Source of the DNA: Lysinibacillus parviboronicapiens
Lineage (GTDB): Bacteria > Bacillota > Bacilli > Bacillales_A > Planococcaceae
Direction: 5' to 3'
NCBI RefSeq assembly: GCF_003049575.1
Contig: NZ_PYWI01000002.1
Span: forward strand, 1-64,000
DNA: 64,000 bases
In this document: one piece after another, positions 9,338 through 17,957 of the stretch
Layout: each line of letters begins with the position of its first letter
Numbering within the stretch: the first letter of the stretch is position 1
Notes under the pieces: model-generated
The model's input: only the letters and a program-made list of their open reading frames with translations
Database searches by the model: none
What the model was told of the DNA's origin: nothing
Position numbers and translations under genes: made by a program

Positions 9338-10102
9338 ATGGTGGAATATGCGATACAGGAACTAGCCAATTTGTCTGGTGTCAGTACAAGAACGTTACGC
9401 TATTATGATGAGATTGATTTGTTAAAGCCGGCAAGAACAAACGAAGCTGGATATCGATTTTATGGACAAAAAGAGGTGGATTTACTTCAGCAAATTTTAT
9501 TTTATAGAGCTTTAGATATGAAGTTGGCAACAATTCAGCAAATTTTACGGGCACCTGATTTTCAGCATAAGGAGGCATTAGAAAGTCATCGTATTGCCCT
9601 GCTTCAACGAAAAGAGCAACTTGAAAAATTATTGCAGACAGTAGAAAAAACAATTCAATCATTCGAGGAGGAATATCCAATGACAAACGAAGAGAAATTT
9701 AAAGGCTTTAAAGAAAAGCTAATCGAGGACAATGAAAAGCAATATGGGGAAGAAATTCGTGCGAAATATGGCAATGACACGGTAGAGGCATCGAATGCTA
9801 AAATGAAAAATATGACGGAGGAGCAATTTACTGCTATGCAACAGCTAGAACAGCAATTATTTGAACGTTTAAAAGAGGCAATGAAGATCGGCGAAACAAA
9901 AAATGATGTAGCTATGGAGGTAGCAGAGCTTCATAAGCGTTGGCTAAGTTTTTCATGGCCACAATATTCAAAGGAAGCACATGCTGGTTTAGTGCAAATG
10001 TATGTCGATGATGAGCGTTTTACAGCCTACTATGATGAGCGTGTAACAGCGGGTGCAACGCAATTTTTACACGATGTAATAATGATCTATTCGAAAAATT
10101 AA
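9338..10102 (+). CDS. MerR-family regulator with TipAS-like domain
   Basis: A 254-aa transcription regulator. Residues 1 to about 70 form a winged helix-turn-helix (QELANLSGVSTRTLRYYDEIDLLKP is the MerR recognition segment), followed by a coiled linker to about 110 (HRIALLQRKEQLEKLLQTVEKT) and a TipAS-type antibiotic-binding domain (EEKFKGFKEKLIEDNEKQYGEEIR ... WPQYSKEAHAGLVQMYVDDERFTAYYD). TipA/Mta-type proteins sense drugs and activate their own promoter. The start at ATG 9338 is preceded by GGAGG; GTG at 9341 is equally possible. No exporter lies next door, so the target beyond itself is unknown. Confidence 0.88.
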   Translation: MVEYAIQELANLSGVSTRTLRYYDEIDLLKPARTNEAGYRFYGQKEVDLLQQILFYRALDMKLATIQQILRAPDFQHKEALESHRIALLQRKEQLEKLLQTVEKTIQSFEEEYPMTNEEKFKGFKEKLIEDNEKQYGEEIRAKYGNDTVEASNAKMKNMTEEQFTAMQQLEQQLFERLKEAMKIGETKNDVAMEVAELHKRWLSFSWPQYSKEAHAGLVQMYVDDERFTAYYDERVTAGATQFLHDVIMIYSKN

Positions 10103-10176
10103 GCAATTCCTTGTCATGCTTTATGTTTTAGAACCATTATTTTAGGAAAAAATGAAAGCATGAGGAGGAGATTTTT

Positions 10177-10626
10177 TTGAACCAACAATTTATGGAAAAG
10201 TTAAAACAGCAATTAGAGCAAGAATTGCAGGAAATAGAACAACAGCTTGAGGAATCAGAGCGCCCAGAAGCGACAGAATTATCTAATTATGATAATCATC
10301 CAGCAGACAATGCGAGTGATTTAACAGATCAGCTAACTGAAATGGCTATCGATGAGCACCGTGGTGATAATGCTGAGGAAATTAAACGTGCACTTCAAGC
10401 GATGCAAGACGGAACATACGGCAAATGTGCTGTCTGTGGGGAGGAAATTCCGCAGGGGCGCTTAGAAGCTATGCCAAAAGCAATGACGTGTGTAGAGCAC
10501 GCGGAGCAAAAAGAAGAAGAGCTAAGACCAGTAGAAGAAGAAGTATTATCAGCATCACCAAAATCGGATGATTTCGTAGAGGTTGAAGAATTTGGCTCAT
10601 CAGATACACCTTCTGATAAAAATTAA
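10177..10626 (+). CDS. DksA/TraR-type zinc finger protein (YteA family)
   Basis: A 149-aa acidic protein from a TTG start, seven bases after GAGGAGGAG. An N-terminal coiled coil (residues 5-35, rich in Gln/Glu/Leu) is followed by NHPADNASD and IDEHRGDNAEEIKRAL, both typical of YteA/YocK proteins. The zinc finger is CAVCGE ... MTCVEH, so the fourth ligand would be His instead of Cys. The C-terminal tail is disordered and acidic. Bacillus relatives are poorly characterised and often called sporulation-associated; a role in binding RNA polymerase, as for DksA, is possible but unproven. Confidence 0.82.
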   Translation: MNQQFMEKLKQQLEQELQEIEQQLEESERPEATELSNYDNHPADNASDLTDQLTEMAIDEHRGDNAEEIKRALQAMQDGTYGKCAVCGEEIPQGRLEAMPKAMTCVEHAEQKEEELRPVEEEVLSASPKSDDFVEVEEFGSSDTPSDKN

Positions 10627-10676
10627 TTACAAGTATTCTCTCCATGAGCAGTATAATAGCTGTAAGAGGTGAGGAT

Positions 10677-11603
10677 ATGGAAATTATAGATTTACATTGT
10701 GATGTATTGATGAAATTAACGGAGTTAGAATTTGCAAAATTTACTAATGATGATCGTTTACATGCAAACAAAGAAAGACTGCAATTAGGGCAAGTCAAAG
10801 CACAGGTGTTTGCTATTTTTATTAAACCGGATATCCCACAGAGCTTGAAATTTTTAGAAGTCATGCGTCAAATTGAAGCTTTCCATACGCATGTTTTACA
10901 AACCGAAGGCATGGTCCATATAACAGATTGGTCACAATTAGAGACATTAGCTCCATATGAAATAGGCGCTATTTTAAGCTTAGAGGGTTGTAGTTCTATC
11001 GGTGAAGACTTAGCAAAGCTATCGGCCATTTTAGATGCCGGCGTGAAGCTTGTTGGACTCACATGGAATGAGGAAAATGCCGTGGCCTTTGGCGCAGATC
11101 AAGATGCCAAATTGGGCTTAAAACCATTTGGAAAAGAAGTAGTAAATGTACTAAATGAGCGAGATATTATCGTAGATGTATCTCATTTAAATGAGCAAGG
11201 TTTCTGGGATGTCTTGCCACTAGCAAAACATATTATCGCCAGTCACAGTAATGCACGTGCACTTTGTGACCATCCACGTAATTTAACAGATGAGCAGGCC
11301 AAGGCACTTGTAGCGCATGGTGGTCATATCCATGTTGTGTACTTTCCTGAATTTATAGGTGTCAATGCGACATTAGAAGATTTAGTGACACATGTGAAGC
11401 ATCTAGCGAATTTAGTAGGGGTTGAGCATATCGGGCTAGGTTCAGACTATGACGGGATTAATAAGACAGTTCAGGGATTGGCACATGCTGGGGAAGCACA
11501 AAATTTACTGGAAGCTTTACGTGAACATTTTTCAGACGAAGAGGTACGCGGTATTGCAAGTAATAATATTCGACAATATGTAAAAAAAGCAGCAACCCGC
11601 TAA
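10677..11603 (+). CDS. Membrane dipeptidase, renal type (M19)
   Basis: A 308-aa zinc peptidase of family M19, which cleaves dipeptides including D-residue forms. The metal site is visible: HCDVLMKL near residue 7 (HxD), Glu in LSLEGCSS, His in SHSNARALC and the C-terminal GLGSDYDG. The ATG at 10677 is chosen because it follows AGAGGTGAGG; the longer frame from 10644 lacks a ribosome site. No signal peptide, so cytoplasmic, as in other bacilli. Its last codons overlap the terminator that serves the convergent menA gene. Confidence 0.88.
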   Translation: MEIIDLHCDVLMKLTELEFAKFTNDDRLHANKERLQLGQVKAQVFAIFIKPDIPQSLKFLEVMRQIEAFHTHVLQTEGMVHITDWSQLETLAPYEIGAILSLEGCSSIGEDLAKLSAILDAGVKLVGLTWNEENAVAFGADQDAKLGLKPFGKEVVNVLNERDIIVDVSHLNEQGFWDVLPLAKHIIASHSNARALCDHPRNLTDEQAKALVAHGGHIHVVYFPEFIGVNATLEDLVTHVKHLANLVGVEHIGLGSDYDGINKTVQGLAHAGEAQNLLEALREHFSDEEVRGIASNNIRQYVKKAATR

Positions 11604-11610
11604 GGTTGCC
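11582..11610 (-). terminator. Terminator of menA, overlapping the dipeptidase stop
   Basis: On the minus strand GCAACC / GGTTGC forms a short GC-rich stem followed by TGCTTTTTTT (T run at 11582-11588). It covers the last codons of the dipeptidase gene, so the convergent genes share only 16 bases of non-coding DNA. Confidence 0.65.
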
Positions 11611-11619
11611 GCACATTTA

Positions 11620-12540
11620 TTAGTAGAAAAAGTAATTTATCAGTAGACCTACTCCTAATAGGAAGCCGAAAATTGTATTTGTTTGCGCTGTATACTTCAT
11701 CGCAGGCATTACTTCTTTGGCTTCTTTTTTGTCGCGGAAAATTTGGATGGCACGAAGCGGTTTCGGTACGCTTAGGAAAATAATAAGTGCCCAAAAGGTA
11801 ATACCGTCAATTGCTACTAGTGCAAGTACCCATAAGTACGACACGATGAAAAAGCCAGATAATACAGAAATAGCACGGTCACGACCTACTAAAATAGCAA
11901 GTGTTTTACGACCACCTTCTGTATCGCCAACGATGTCACGAATATTATTTGACAGCATGATGCCACCAACTAAAATCATACTTGGTACTGACAGTAAAAT
12001 CGCATCAAGTGTTACTGTAAGCGTTTGAATGTAAAAGGCGATTAAGACAATACCCATTCCCATAACAGCACCAGAAACTATTTCTCCAAACGGTGAATAG
12101 GCAATTGGATAAGGCCCACCAGTATATAAAAAACCAATAAGCATGCAAACGAGTCCTACGGCGGCAAGCCACCAAGAAGTTGAGGCACAAATATAAATGC
12201 CAAGAAGCATCGCTATAGCATAAAAGCTTAAGGCAATCATCATAATCGTTTTTGGCCGGACACCATGACGAACGATCGTGCCGCCAATACCAACAGAGTG
12301 TTCATTATCAAGTCCTAGTTTGTAATCATAGTATTCGTTGAACATATTAGTTGCTGCTTGGATGAGCATACTTGCAATCAGCATAGCAAAAAATAGTCCG
12401 AAATTAATTGTTTCTTTATCAATTGCGAGTGCAATCGCAGTTCCTAAAAATACTGGAACGAATGAAGCGGTTAAAGTATGTGGTCGTGTTAAATGCCACC
12501 AAACTTTAAAACCCCTATCAGCTTCAATGACTTTGGTCAT
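11620..12540 (-). CDS. menA: 1,4-dihydroxy-2-naphthoate polyprenyltransferase
   Basis: A 306-aa integral membrane prenyltransferase of the UbiA family that attaches the isoprenoid tail to dihydroxynaphthoate in menaquinone synthesis. The first Asp-rich motif is NMFNEYYDYKLGLD (about residue 66-79) and the second is NNIRDIVGDTEGGRKT (about 198-213). About eight hydrophobic segments. The start MTKVIEADRGFKVWWHLTRPHTLTA is the usual MenA N-terminus and follows GGAGAAAGACCTT. It is divergent from menF and the other men genes, an arrangement known in Bacillales. Confidence 0.95.
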   Translation of the reverse strand: MTKVIEADRGFKVWWHLTRPHTLTASFVPVFLGTAIALAIDKETINFGLFFAMLIASMLIQAATNMFNEYYDYKLGLDNEHSVGIGGTIVRHGVRPKTIMMIALSFYAIAMLLGIYICASTSWWLAAVGLVCMLIGFLYTGGPYPIAYSPFGEIVSGAVMGMGIVLIAFYIQTLTVTLDAILLSVPSMILVGGIMLSNNIRDIVGDTEGGRKTLAILVGRDRAISVLSGFFIVSYLWVLALVAIDGITFWALIIFLSVPKPLRAIQIFRDKKEAKEVMPAMKYTAQTNTIFGFLLGVGLLINYFFY

Positions 12541-12645
12541 AAGGTCTTTCTCTCCTTCAACTATTGTAGACTCTTCTTATTTTATACGAAGAAAGAGAAA
12601 ATGGATAGGTTCACAGCTTATTACATACTGTTCAGTTGAAAAAAA

Positions 12646-12654
12646 TGATACAAT
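12646..12654 (+). promoter_or_regulatory. Possible extended -10 promoter toward the men operon
   Basis: TG-A-TACAAT is an extended -10 element. No good -35 is seen 17 bp upstream. If used, it would give a leader of about 340 nt before menF, crossing the short remnant at 12766-12867. Confidence 0.35.
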
Positions 12655-12765
12655 AGAACATGCATTTATGAACTGGAAATATAAGAATACGAGCGTCAAA
12701 TAGTGAAAGACGACTATTTTAGCGTATTAAACATGATTCAATGGATGTCTAAATGCCAATGACTC

Positions 12766-12867
12766 ATGTTAAAGTCCGGTATCGTTCCAGACAATTTGTA
12801 TGTTTTTTGCGATAGCTACTATGGTAACATCGTTAAATCGCTAGGTGCTGTGTCTCTATCGAAATGA
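12766..12867 (+). pseudogene. Short transposase-like remnant in the menA-menF gap
   Basis: The 459-base gap between menA and menF contains a 33-codon frame with VPDNLYVFCDSYYGNIVKSLG. The pattern D-S-x-Y-G is reminiscent of the second catalytic block of DDE transposases (such as IS4-type ADSxYG). No ribosome site and no flanking transposase sequence are evident, so at most this is a scar. Apart from this and the possible promoter at 12646, I see nothing in the gap. Confidence 0.25.
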
Positions 12868-12999
12868 CCAACATCTTGCTAACCAAAGAACAATTCAAAT
12901 CTGGACGTATTATTTATCTGTAATGAATAAAAAAAAGGTAGATACTATTACACCGAGGCTATATTAATTATTTACATTGCAACAACGGAGGTAATTTTC

Positions 13000-14385
13000 A
13001 TGCAACAAAAGTGGTACCAAACCACAGAAATAGAAGTGGACTCTTTGGGCCAAAACCTTCATTTTTATATGGAAACAATCGAAGTAAGTCGCTTATCGGC
13101 GCTAGCATTCTATGCGGCGGGCGAGGAGCGTTATAAAGGTGAACGATTTTATTGGCAAAATAGAGAAAAAACAATGACATTAGTGGGGTTAGGACATGCC
13201 CATACGATTCAAAACAACGCCAAAAATGAACGCTTTGACGAAGTGGAGGCGGAGTGGAAGCATTTAACGAAAAATTGTGTGAAGGGGCAAGCGGAGCTAC
13301 AGCCTATTTTATTTGGCGGCTTTACATTTGATCCACGAAATAATGTGGCTGGGGAGTGGACGGGTTTTCCTGAAGCGTATTTTGCACTGGCAACATATCA
13401 GCTTGTTTTGCGTGATGACAAAGCATATGTGAGCATACATCTTATCACAAAAGAAAAGCAGGCAGAAGGCCAATTCGAAGCACTACGTAAAGAGCGTGAT
13501 CACTTAATTCACGCCGCGCAGGTAAAAGAAGTGAAAACGTATTCAAAACCAGAAATGACAAGTTATTTCGAGCCTTATAAGGAGCCATATCTAGCATCAA
13601 TTGATCAAGTGACAGCACTGATAAAGGCAAAGCAGGCCGATAAAGTCGTTATTGCACGGTCACTTGCACTACAGTTTAAAGAGCAGGTAGCATCTCCACA
13701 AATACTATCGCAAATTATTCATGAACAGCCGGAAAGTTATTTATTTGGATTAGAGCGCGACGAATTATTGTTTTTTGGTGCGTCACCTGAACGACTTGTA
13801 AAGGTTGAAAATGGTCATGCGTATTCATCTTGTGTGGCGGGCTCTATTAAACGTGGTAAAACAGCAGATGAAGATGATAACTATGGACAAAGCTTATTAA
13901 ATGATCCGAAAAATGGTGGCGAACATCAATATGTTGTAGATATGATTGCAGATATTTTCCGTAACAATTGTATCAATGTCAAAATACCAGATGGTCCACG
14001 CTTACTAAAAATTAGAGATATTCAACATTTATATACACCAGTTGAAGGTCAGCTAAATAAGGGAGCAACTATTTTGCAATTGACAAAGTACTTGCATCCA
14101 ACACCAGCTTTAGGTGGTGTGCCGAGACAAGAAGCTATGGCAGCAATTCGTAAATATGAGCCGATGAATCGTGGACTCTATGCTGCACCAATCGGTTGGA
14201 TGGATGCTGAGGGAAACGGCGAATTCGCAGTGGCTATTCGTTCGGCAGCATTAATAAAGGATAAAGCCTATTTATATGCAGGTGGCGGTATTGTAGCAGA
14301 TTCAGAACCACAATCAGAATATGACGAAACGTTAGTGAAATTCCGTCCGATGCTTCGTGCGTTAGGAGGACAATTACATGAGTGA
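13000..14385 (+). CDS. menF: Isochorismate synthase (menaquinone pathway)
   Basis: A 461-aa chorismate-using enzyme that makes isochorismate, the entry to menaquinone. The C-terminal half is the chorismate-binding domain: CVAGSIKRGKT, VDMIADIFRNNC, HLYTPVEGQL, HPTPALGGVPRQEA, FAVAIRSAAL and AGGGIVADSEPQSEYDET. ATG follows ACGGAGG. It overlaps menD by 8 bases, so the genes are translationally coupled. Its place before menD and the absence of an isochorismatase nearby favour the menaquinone role over siderophore (DhbC/EntC) synthesis. Confidence 0.95.
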   Translation: MQQKWYQTTEIEVDSLGQNLHFYMETIEVSRLSALAFYAAGEERYKGERFYWQNREKTMTLVGLGHAHTIQNNAKNERFDEVEAEWKHLTKNCVKGQAELQPILFGGFTFDPRNNVAGEWTGFPEAYFALATYQLVLRDDKAYVSIHLITKEKQAEGQFEALRKERDHLIHAAQVKEVKTYSKPEMTSYFEPYKEPYLASIDQVTALIKAKQADKVVIARSLALQFKEQVASPQILSQIIHEQPESYLFGLERDELLFFGASPERLVKVENGHAYSSCVAGSIKRGKTADEDDNYGQSLLNDPKNGGEHQYVVDMIADIFRNNCINVKIPDGPRLLKIRDIQHLYTPVEGQLNKGATILQLTKYLHPTPALGGVPRQEAMAAIRKYEPMNRGLYAAPIGWMDAEGNGEFAVAIRSAALIKDKAYLYAGGGIVADSEPQSEYDETLVKFRPMLRALGGQLHE

Positions 14386-16102
14386 ACGGAAGATACTAAC
14401 TGATTATGTTTATAAAATAGTCGCATCATTAGTACAAGCAGGTGTACAAAATGTTGTAGTAAGTCCAGGGTCGCGTTCGACACCACTTGCTTATGCAGTT
14501 GCATCAACAAAGCAACTTACTATGTATCGCCAAGTAGATGAACGATCGGCAGCTTTTTTCGCCCTAGGTATTGCTAAAGCTACAGCACAACCTGTTGTCC
14601 TATTATGTACATCAGGTACAGCGGCAGCAAATTACTACCCAGCAATCGTTGAGGCAAGTTATGCACGTGTACCATTAATCGTTTTGACAGCAGATCGACC
14701 TCATGAATTACGAGAGGTAGGAGCGCCACAAGCAATCGATCAACCCAATTTATATGGTACACATGTCAAGTGGAGTGTTGATTTTCCACTTCCAGATGAC
14801 GCCGCGCCAACATTGCCATTTATTGAGCGTCACCTTGCTCGTGCAGTTGCCATAGCGACGAGCGCACCATGTGGACCAGTGCACATTAATGTACCGTTCC
14901 GCGAGCCCTTGCTTATTGATTTTTGTGAGATGTTGCCGGCAGCATCCTTTAAGCAAAGTAGCATTGCTGAGTTAACACCTTCTCTGGCAACACAGCAGGA
15001 GCTGGCGTCCATCTTACGAGCGACGAAAAGAGGCTTTGTAGTTGTAGGTGAGCTTGCTCTAGGTACAGATTTAACTATGTTGTGGGCCTTTATCCGTCAA
15101 TTGAAGTGGCCGGTAATTGTAGAGAGCTTATCCAATATGCGGACTTCGGTGCCGGAAGATTGTCTACCATATATCATTTCAACCTATGATGCGATCCTAA
15201 AAAGTGAAGAATTTAAAGCGCTTGTTGAACCAGAAACAGTGTTGCGTTTAGGTTCACAGCCTGTTTCGAAGTTTATGATGCAATTTATTGCGAAGTCACA
15301 GCCACATGCTTATATAGTTGTGGATGAAGATCCGATGTTCCGAGATTCTACAGGTGTATCGACACATTTTATTCATGCAAGTATTGGTGATTGGCTTGTT
15401 CGTTTAGATGTTCCTGAAACAGCACTAGAAGCGGAATATTTAGCAGAATGGCAAGATGCCAATGATATTGCACTTGAGTATATCGAACATTATACAGCAG
15501 GAGCAATTGATGAGGGAGCGATGGTGAGTCGTTTATTGGACTTCATCCCAAGTGGTAGTGATATTTTTGTTAGCAGTAGTATGCCAATTCGTGATATTGA
15601 TACATTTTTAATGAAAACAACGAAGGATTTGCGTATTTTTGCAAATCGTGGGGCAAATGGCATTGATGGTGTTGTATCTACAGCACTGGGCTTTAGTCAG
15701 GTGAATAATCGTGAAACTTATCTTCTCATTGGTGATTTAGCCTTTCTACATGATGTCAATGGGCTCATTGCATCTCGCTATCAAGAATGTAACATGACGA
15801 TTATTGTCATGAATAATGATGGCGGTGGGATTTTCTCTTATCTTCCTCAATCGACAGTGGAAGCACATTATGAGGATTTATTTGCTACGCCAACGGCACT
15901 TGAATTCCGTGATATTGCACATATGTATGGTATGGAATATATCCGTGTAGAGGACATATCTGAGCTATTATCGAAATTTAGCATAGTGAAAAAACGCCCT
16001 TTACGCTTACTTGAAATCTTTACAGATAGAGAAGAAAATGTCTATGCCCATCGTGCGCTTTGGAATCTTATTAACGCAGGGTTAAAAGCATGGCAAAGCT
16101 AA
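14378..16102 (+). CDS. menD: SEPHCHC synthase
   Basis: A 574-aa thiamine diphosphate-dependent enzyme joining 2-oxoglutarate and isochorismate to give 2-succinyl-5-enolpyruvyl-6-hydroxy-3-cyclohexene-1-carboxylate. Visible blocks: VVSPGSRSTPLAYA (residue 26 on), the pyrimidine-domain DERSAAFFALGIAKA with the catalytic-type Glu, CTSGTAAANYYPAIVEA, and the diphosphate site RGANGIDGVVSTALG ... LIGDLAFLHDVNG ... NNDGGGIF. Full family length. Overlaps menF by 8 and menH by 13 bases. Confidence 0.97.
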   Translation: MSERKILTDYVYKIVASLVQAGVQNVVVSPGSRSTPLAYAVASTKQLTMYRQVDERSAAFFALGIAKATAQPVVLLCTSGTAAANYYPAIVEASYARVPLIVLTADRPHELREVGAPQAIDQPNLYGTHVKWSVDFPLPDDAAPTLPFIERHLARAVAIATSAPCGPVHINVPFREPLLIDFCEMLPAASFKQSSIAELTPSLATQQELASILRATKRGFVVVGELALGTDLTMLWAFIRQLKWPVIVESLSNMRTSVPEDCLPYIISTYDAILKSEEFKALVEPETVLRLGSQPVSKFMMQFIAKSQPHAYIVVDEDPMFRDSTGVSTHFIHASIGDWLVRLDVPETALEAEYLAEWQDANDIALEYIEHYTAGAIDEGAMVSRLLDFIPSGSDIFVSSSMPIRDIDTFLMKTTKDLRIFANRGANGIDGVVSTALGFSQVNNRETYLLIGDLAFLHDVNGLIASRYQECNMTIIVMNNDGGGIFSYLPQSTVEAHYEDLFATPTALEFRDIAHMYGMEYIRVEDISELLSKFSIVKKRPLRLLEIFTDREENVYAHRALWNLINAGLKAWQS

Positions 16103-16899
16103 ACGTTCGAGGCATTGACACACATGTAGAAATATGGAATGAAGAAGCATCGCAAACGCTTGTTGCTTTGCATGGTTTTACAGGAAGTACGGAGACGTGG
16201 CGAAATTTAGCGAGTGCTTTGCCTCAAGTACGCATTGTGGCAATTGATTTAATTGGTCATGGTCAAACGGCTGTACCTGAGCACTTTAGCCGTTTCTCCA
16301 TGCAAGAACAACTGAGTGATTTAGAGGAAGTCTTTCATCAACTACAGCTAGAAAAATTTACACTGTTGGGCTATTCAATGGGTGGGCGTATCGCATTATC
16401 ATATGCCATTTCCTATCCAACACGGGTAGAGAAGCTCATATTAGAGAGTGCTTCGCCAGGTTTACGAACATCTGAAGAACGTATGGAACGTTGCGAGCGA
16501 GATCATGCGCTTGCTGAAAAAATAGCAGCAAATGGTGTGGAATCCTTTGTAAATGCATGGGAAAAAATTGCGTTGTTCGACTCGCAGAAACGTTTACCTA
16601 CAAGCATACGTCAAGCTATTCGCAAAGAGCGACTCACTCAAAGTGAACACGGTTTAGTAGGAAGCTTACAAGGCATCGGGACTGGCAAGCAACCTTCGAA
16701 TTGGTCGTATTTAACACAAATGGATTTGTCTGTAGTGCTTATTACTGGTGCGCTTGATGGGAAATTTTGTCGAATCGCAATAGAAATGAAAGCGTTGTTA
16801 AAAAATGCGCACCATGTGACAGTAAATGACGCTGGACACGCAATTCATGTGGAAAATCCCGCTGAGTTTGCTACAATAGTAATGGAGAATTTAACGTAA
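16090..16899 (+). CDS. menH: SHCHC synthase, alpha/beta hydrolase fold
   Basis: A 269-aa alpha/beta hydrolase-fold enzyme that removes pyruvate from the MenD product. The oxyanion region is HGFTGSTETW, the nucleophile elbow GYSMGGRIALSYA (Ser about residue 97), and the catalytic His lies in GHAIHVENP near the C-terminus. Starts inside the end of menD (ATG at 16090). B. subtilis YtxM is the counterpart in the same position. It is followed by 63 bases and then menB. Confidence 0.93.
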   Translation: MAKLNVRGIDTHVEIWNEEASQTLVALHGFTGSTETWRNLASALPQVRIVAIDLIGHGQTAVPEHFSRFSMQEQLSDLEEVFHQLQLEKFTLLGYSMGGRIALSYAISYPTRVEKLILESASPGLRTSEERMERCERDHALAEKIAANGVESFVNAWEKIALFDSQKRLPTSIRQAIRKERLTQSEHGLVGSLQGIGTGKQPSNWSYLTQMDLSVVLITGALDGKFCRIAIEMKALLKNAHHVTVNDAGHAIHVENPAEFATIVMENLT

Positions 16900-16962
16900 T
16901 GTTTTATTACGTTCGCGTCTCGATGTGTACGAGGCGAATTTGATAAATTAGGAGGTAATACA

Positions 16963-17781
16963 ATGACACGTCAATGGACTACATTACATACTTACGAAGA
17001 TATTAAGTATGAGTTCTATAACGGGATCGCTAAAGTAACGATTAACCGTCCCGAAGTTCGCAACGCATTCCGTCCTAAAACGGTTATGGAAATGATCGAT
17101 GCATTTTCACGCGCGCGTGATGACAAAAATGTGGGTGTAATCATTTTAACAGGAGAAGGAGAACATGCCTTTTGCTCAGGTGGTGACCAAAAAGTACGCG
17201 GTCATGGCGGCTATGTAGGGGACGATGAAATCCCACGATTAAATGTACTTGATTTACAACGTTTAATCCGCGTTATTCCAAAGCCAGTAGTAGCAATGGT
17301 TGCAGGCTATGCTATCGGTGGAGGCCATGTACTACACGTTGTATGTGACCTGACAATCGCGGCTGATAATGCTCGTTTCGGACAAACTGGACCAAAAGTT
17401 GGTTCATTCGATGCGGGTTACGGTTCAGGCTATCTTGCACGTATCATTGGTCATAAAAAGGCACGTGAAATTTGGTACCTTTGCCGTCAATACGATGCAC
17501 AGCAAGCACTTGATATGGGATTAGTTAACACAGTTGTTCCTTATGAACAATTGGAAGATGAAACAGTTCAATGGTGTGAAGAAATGTTGCAAATGTCTCC
17601 AACTGCACTACGTTTCTTAAAGGCAGCGATGAATGCAGATACAGACGGCTTAGCAGGTCTTCAACAAATGGCTGGTGACGCAACACTTCTTTACTACACT
17701 ACAGATGAAGCAAAAGAAGGTCGTGACGCATTCAAAGAAAAACGTCAACCAGACTTTGGTCAATTCCCAAGATTTCCTTGA
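16963..17781 (+). CDS. menB: 1,4-dihydroxy-2-naphthoyl-CoA synthase
   Basis: A 272-aa crotonase-family enzyme that closes the second ring of the naphthoquinone. Diagnostic blocks: [63 protein letters not shown] and the C-terminal [15 protein letters not shown], the near-invariant MenB tail. A strong TAGGAGG precedes the ATG. GC content and codon use are somewhat higher than its neighbours, as expected of a highly expressed gene. A terminator follows 20 bases after the stop. Confidence 0.97.
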   Translation: MTRQWTTLHTYEDIKYEFYNGIAKVTINRPEVRNAFRPKTVMEMIDAFSRARDDKNVGVIILTGEGEHAFCSGGDQKVRGHGGYVGDDEIPRLNVLDLQRLIRVIPKPVVAMVAGYAIGGGHVLHVVCDLTIAADNARFGQTGPKVGSFDAGYGSGYLARIIGHKKAREIWYLCRQYDAQQALDMGLVNTVVPYEQLEDETVQWCEEMLQMSPTALRFLKAAMNADTDGLAGLQQMAGDATLLYYTTDEAKEGRDAFKEKRQPDFGQFPRFP

Positions 17782-17800
17782 TTATTTAGATCGATTATCG

Positions 17801-17833
17801 GCTCGTATCTCTTAGTAGATGCGAGCTTTTTTA
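17801..17833 (+). terminator. Terminator between menB and menE
   Basis: GCTCGTATCT / AGATGCGAGC with a 6-nt loop, followed by TTTTTT. menE is therefore at least partly transcribed on its own or by read-through. Confidence 0.85.
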
Positions 17834-17957
17834 TGTCTTTGTAAGATTGAGGCGGATATTATCATTAAAATGACGGATAAGGATGCAAAACAGACGGATA
17901 GACGGATTGTGTCAAAAAGCGGTAAGATTAATAGAGTGAATGAGTGGAGGAACAAAA

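Noticed and set aside
12338-12703. 121-codon plus-strand frame at the start of menA
   Set aside because: Mostly antisense to menA, without a ribosome site; the tail covers the intergenic promoter.
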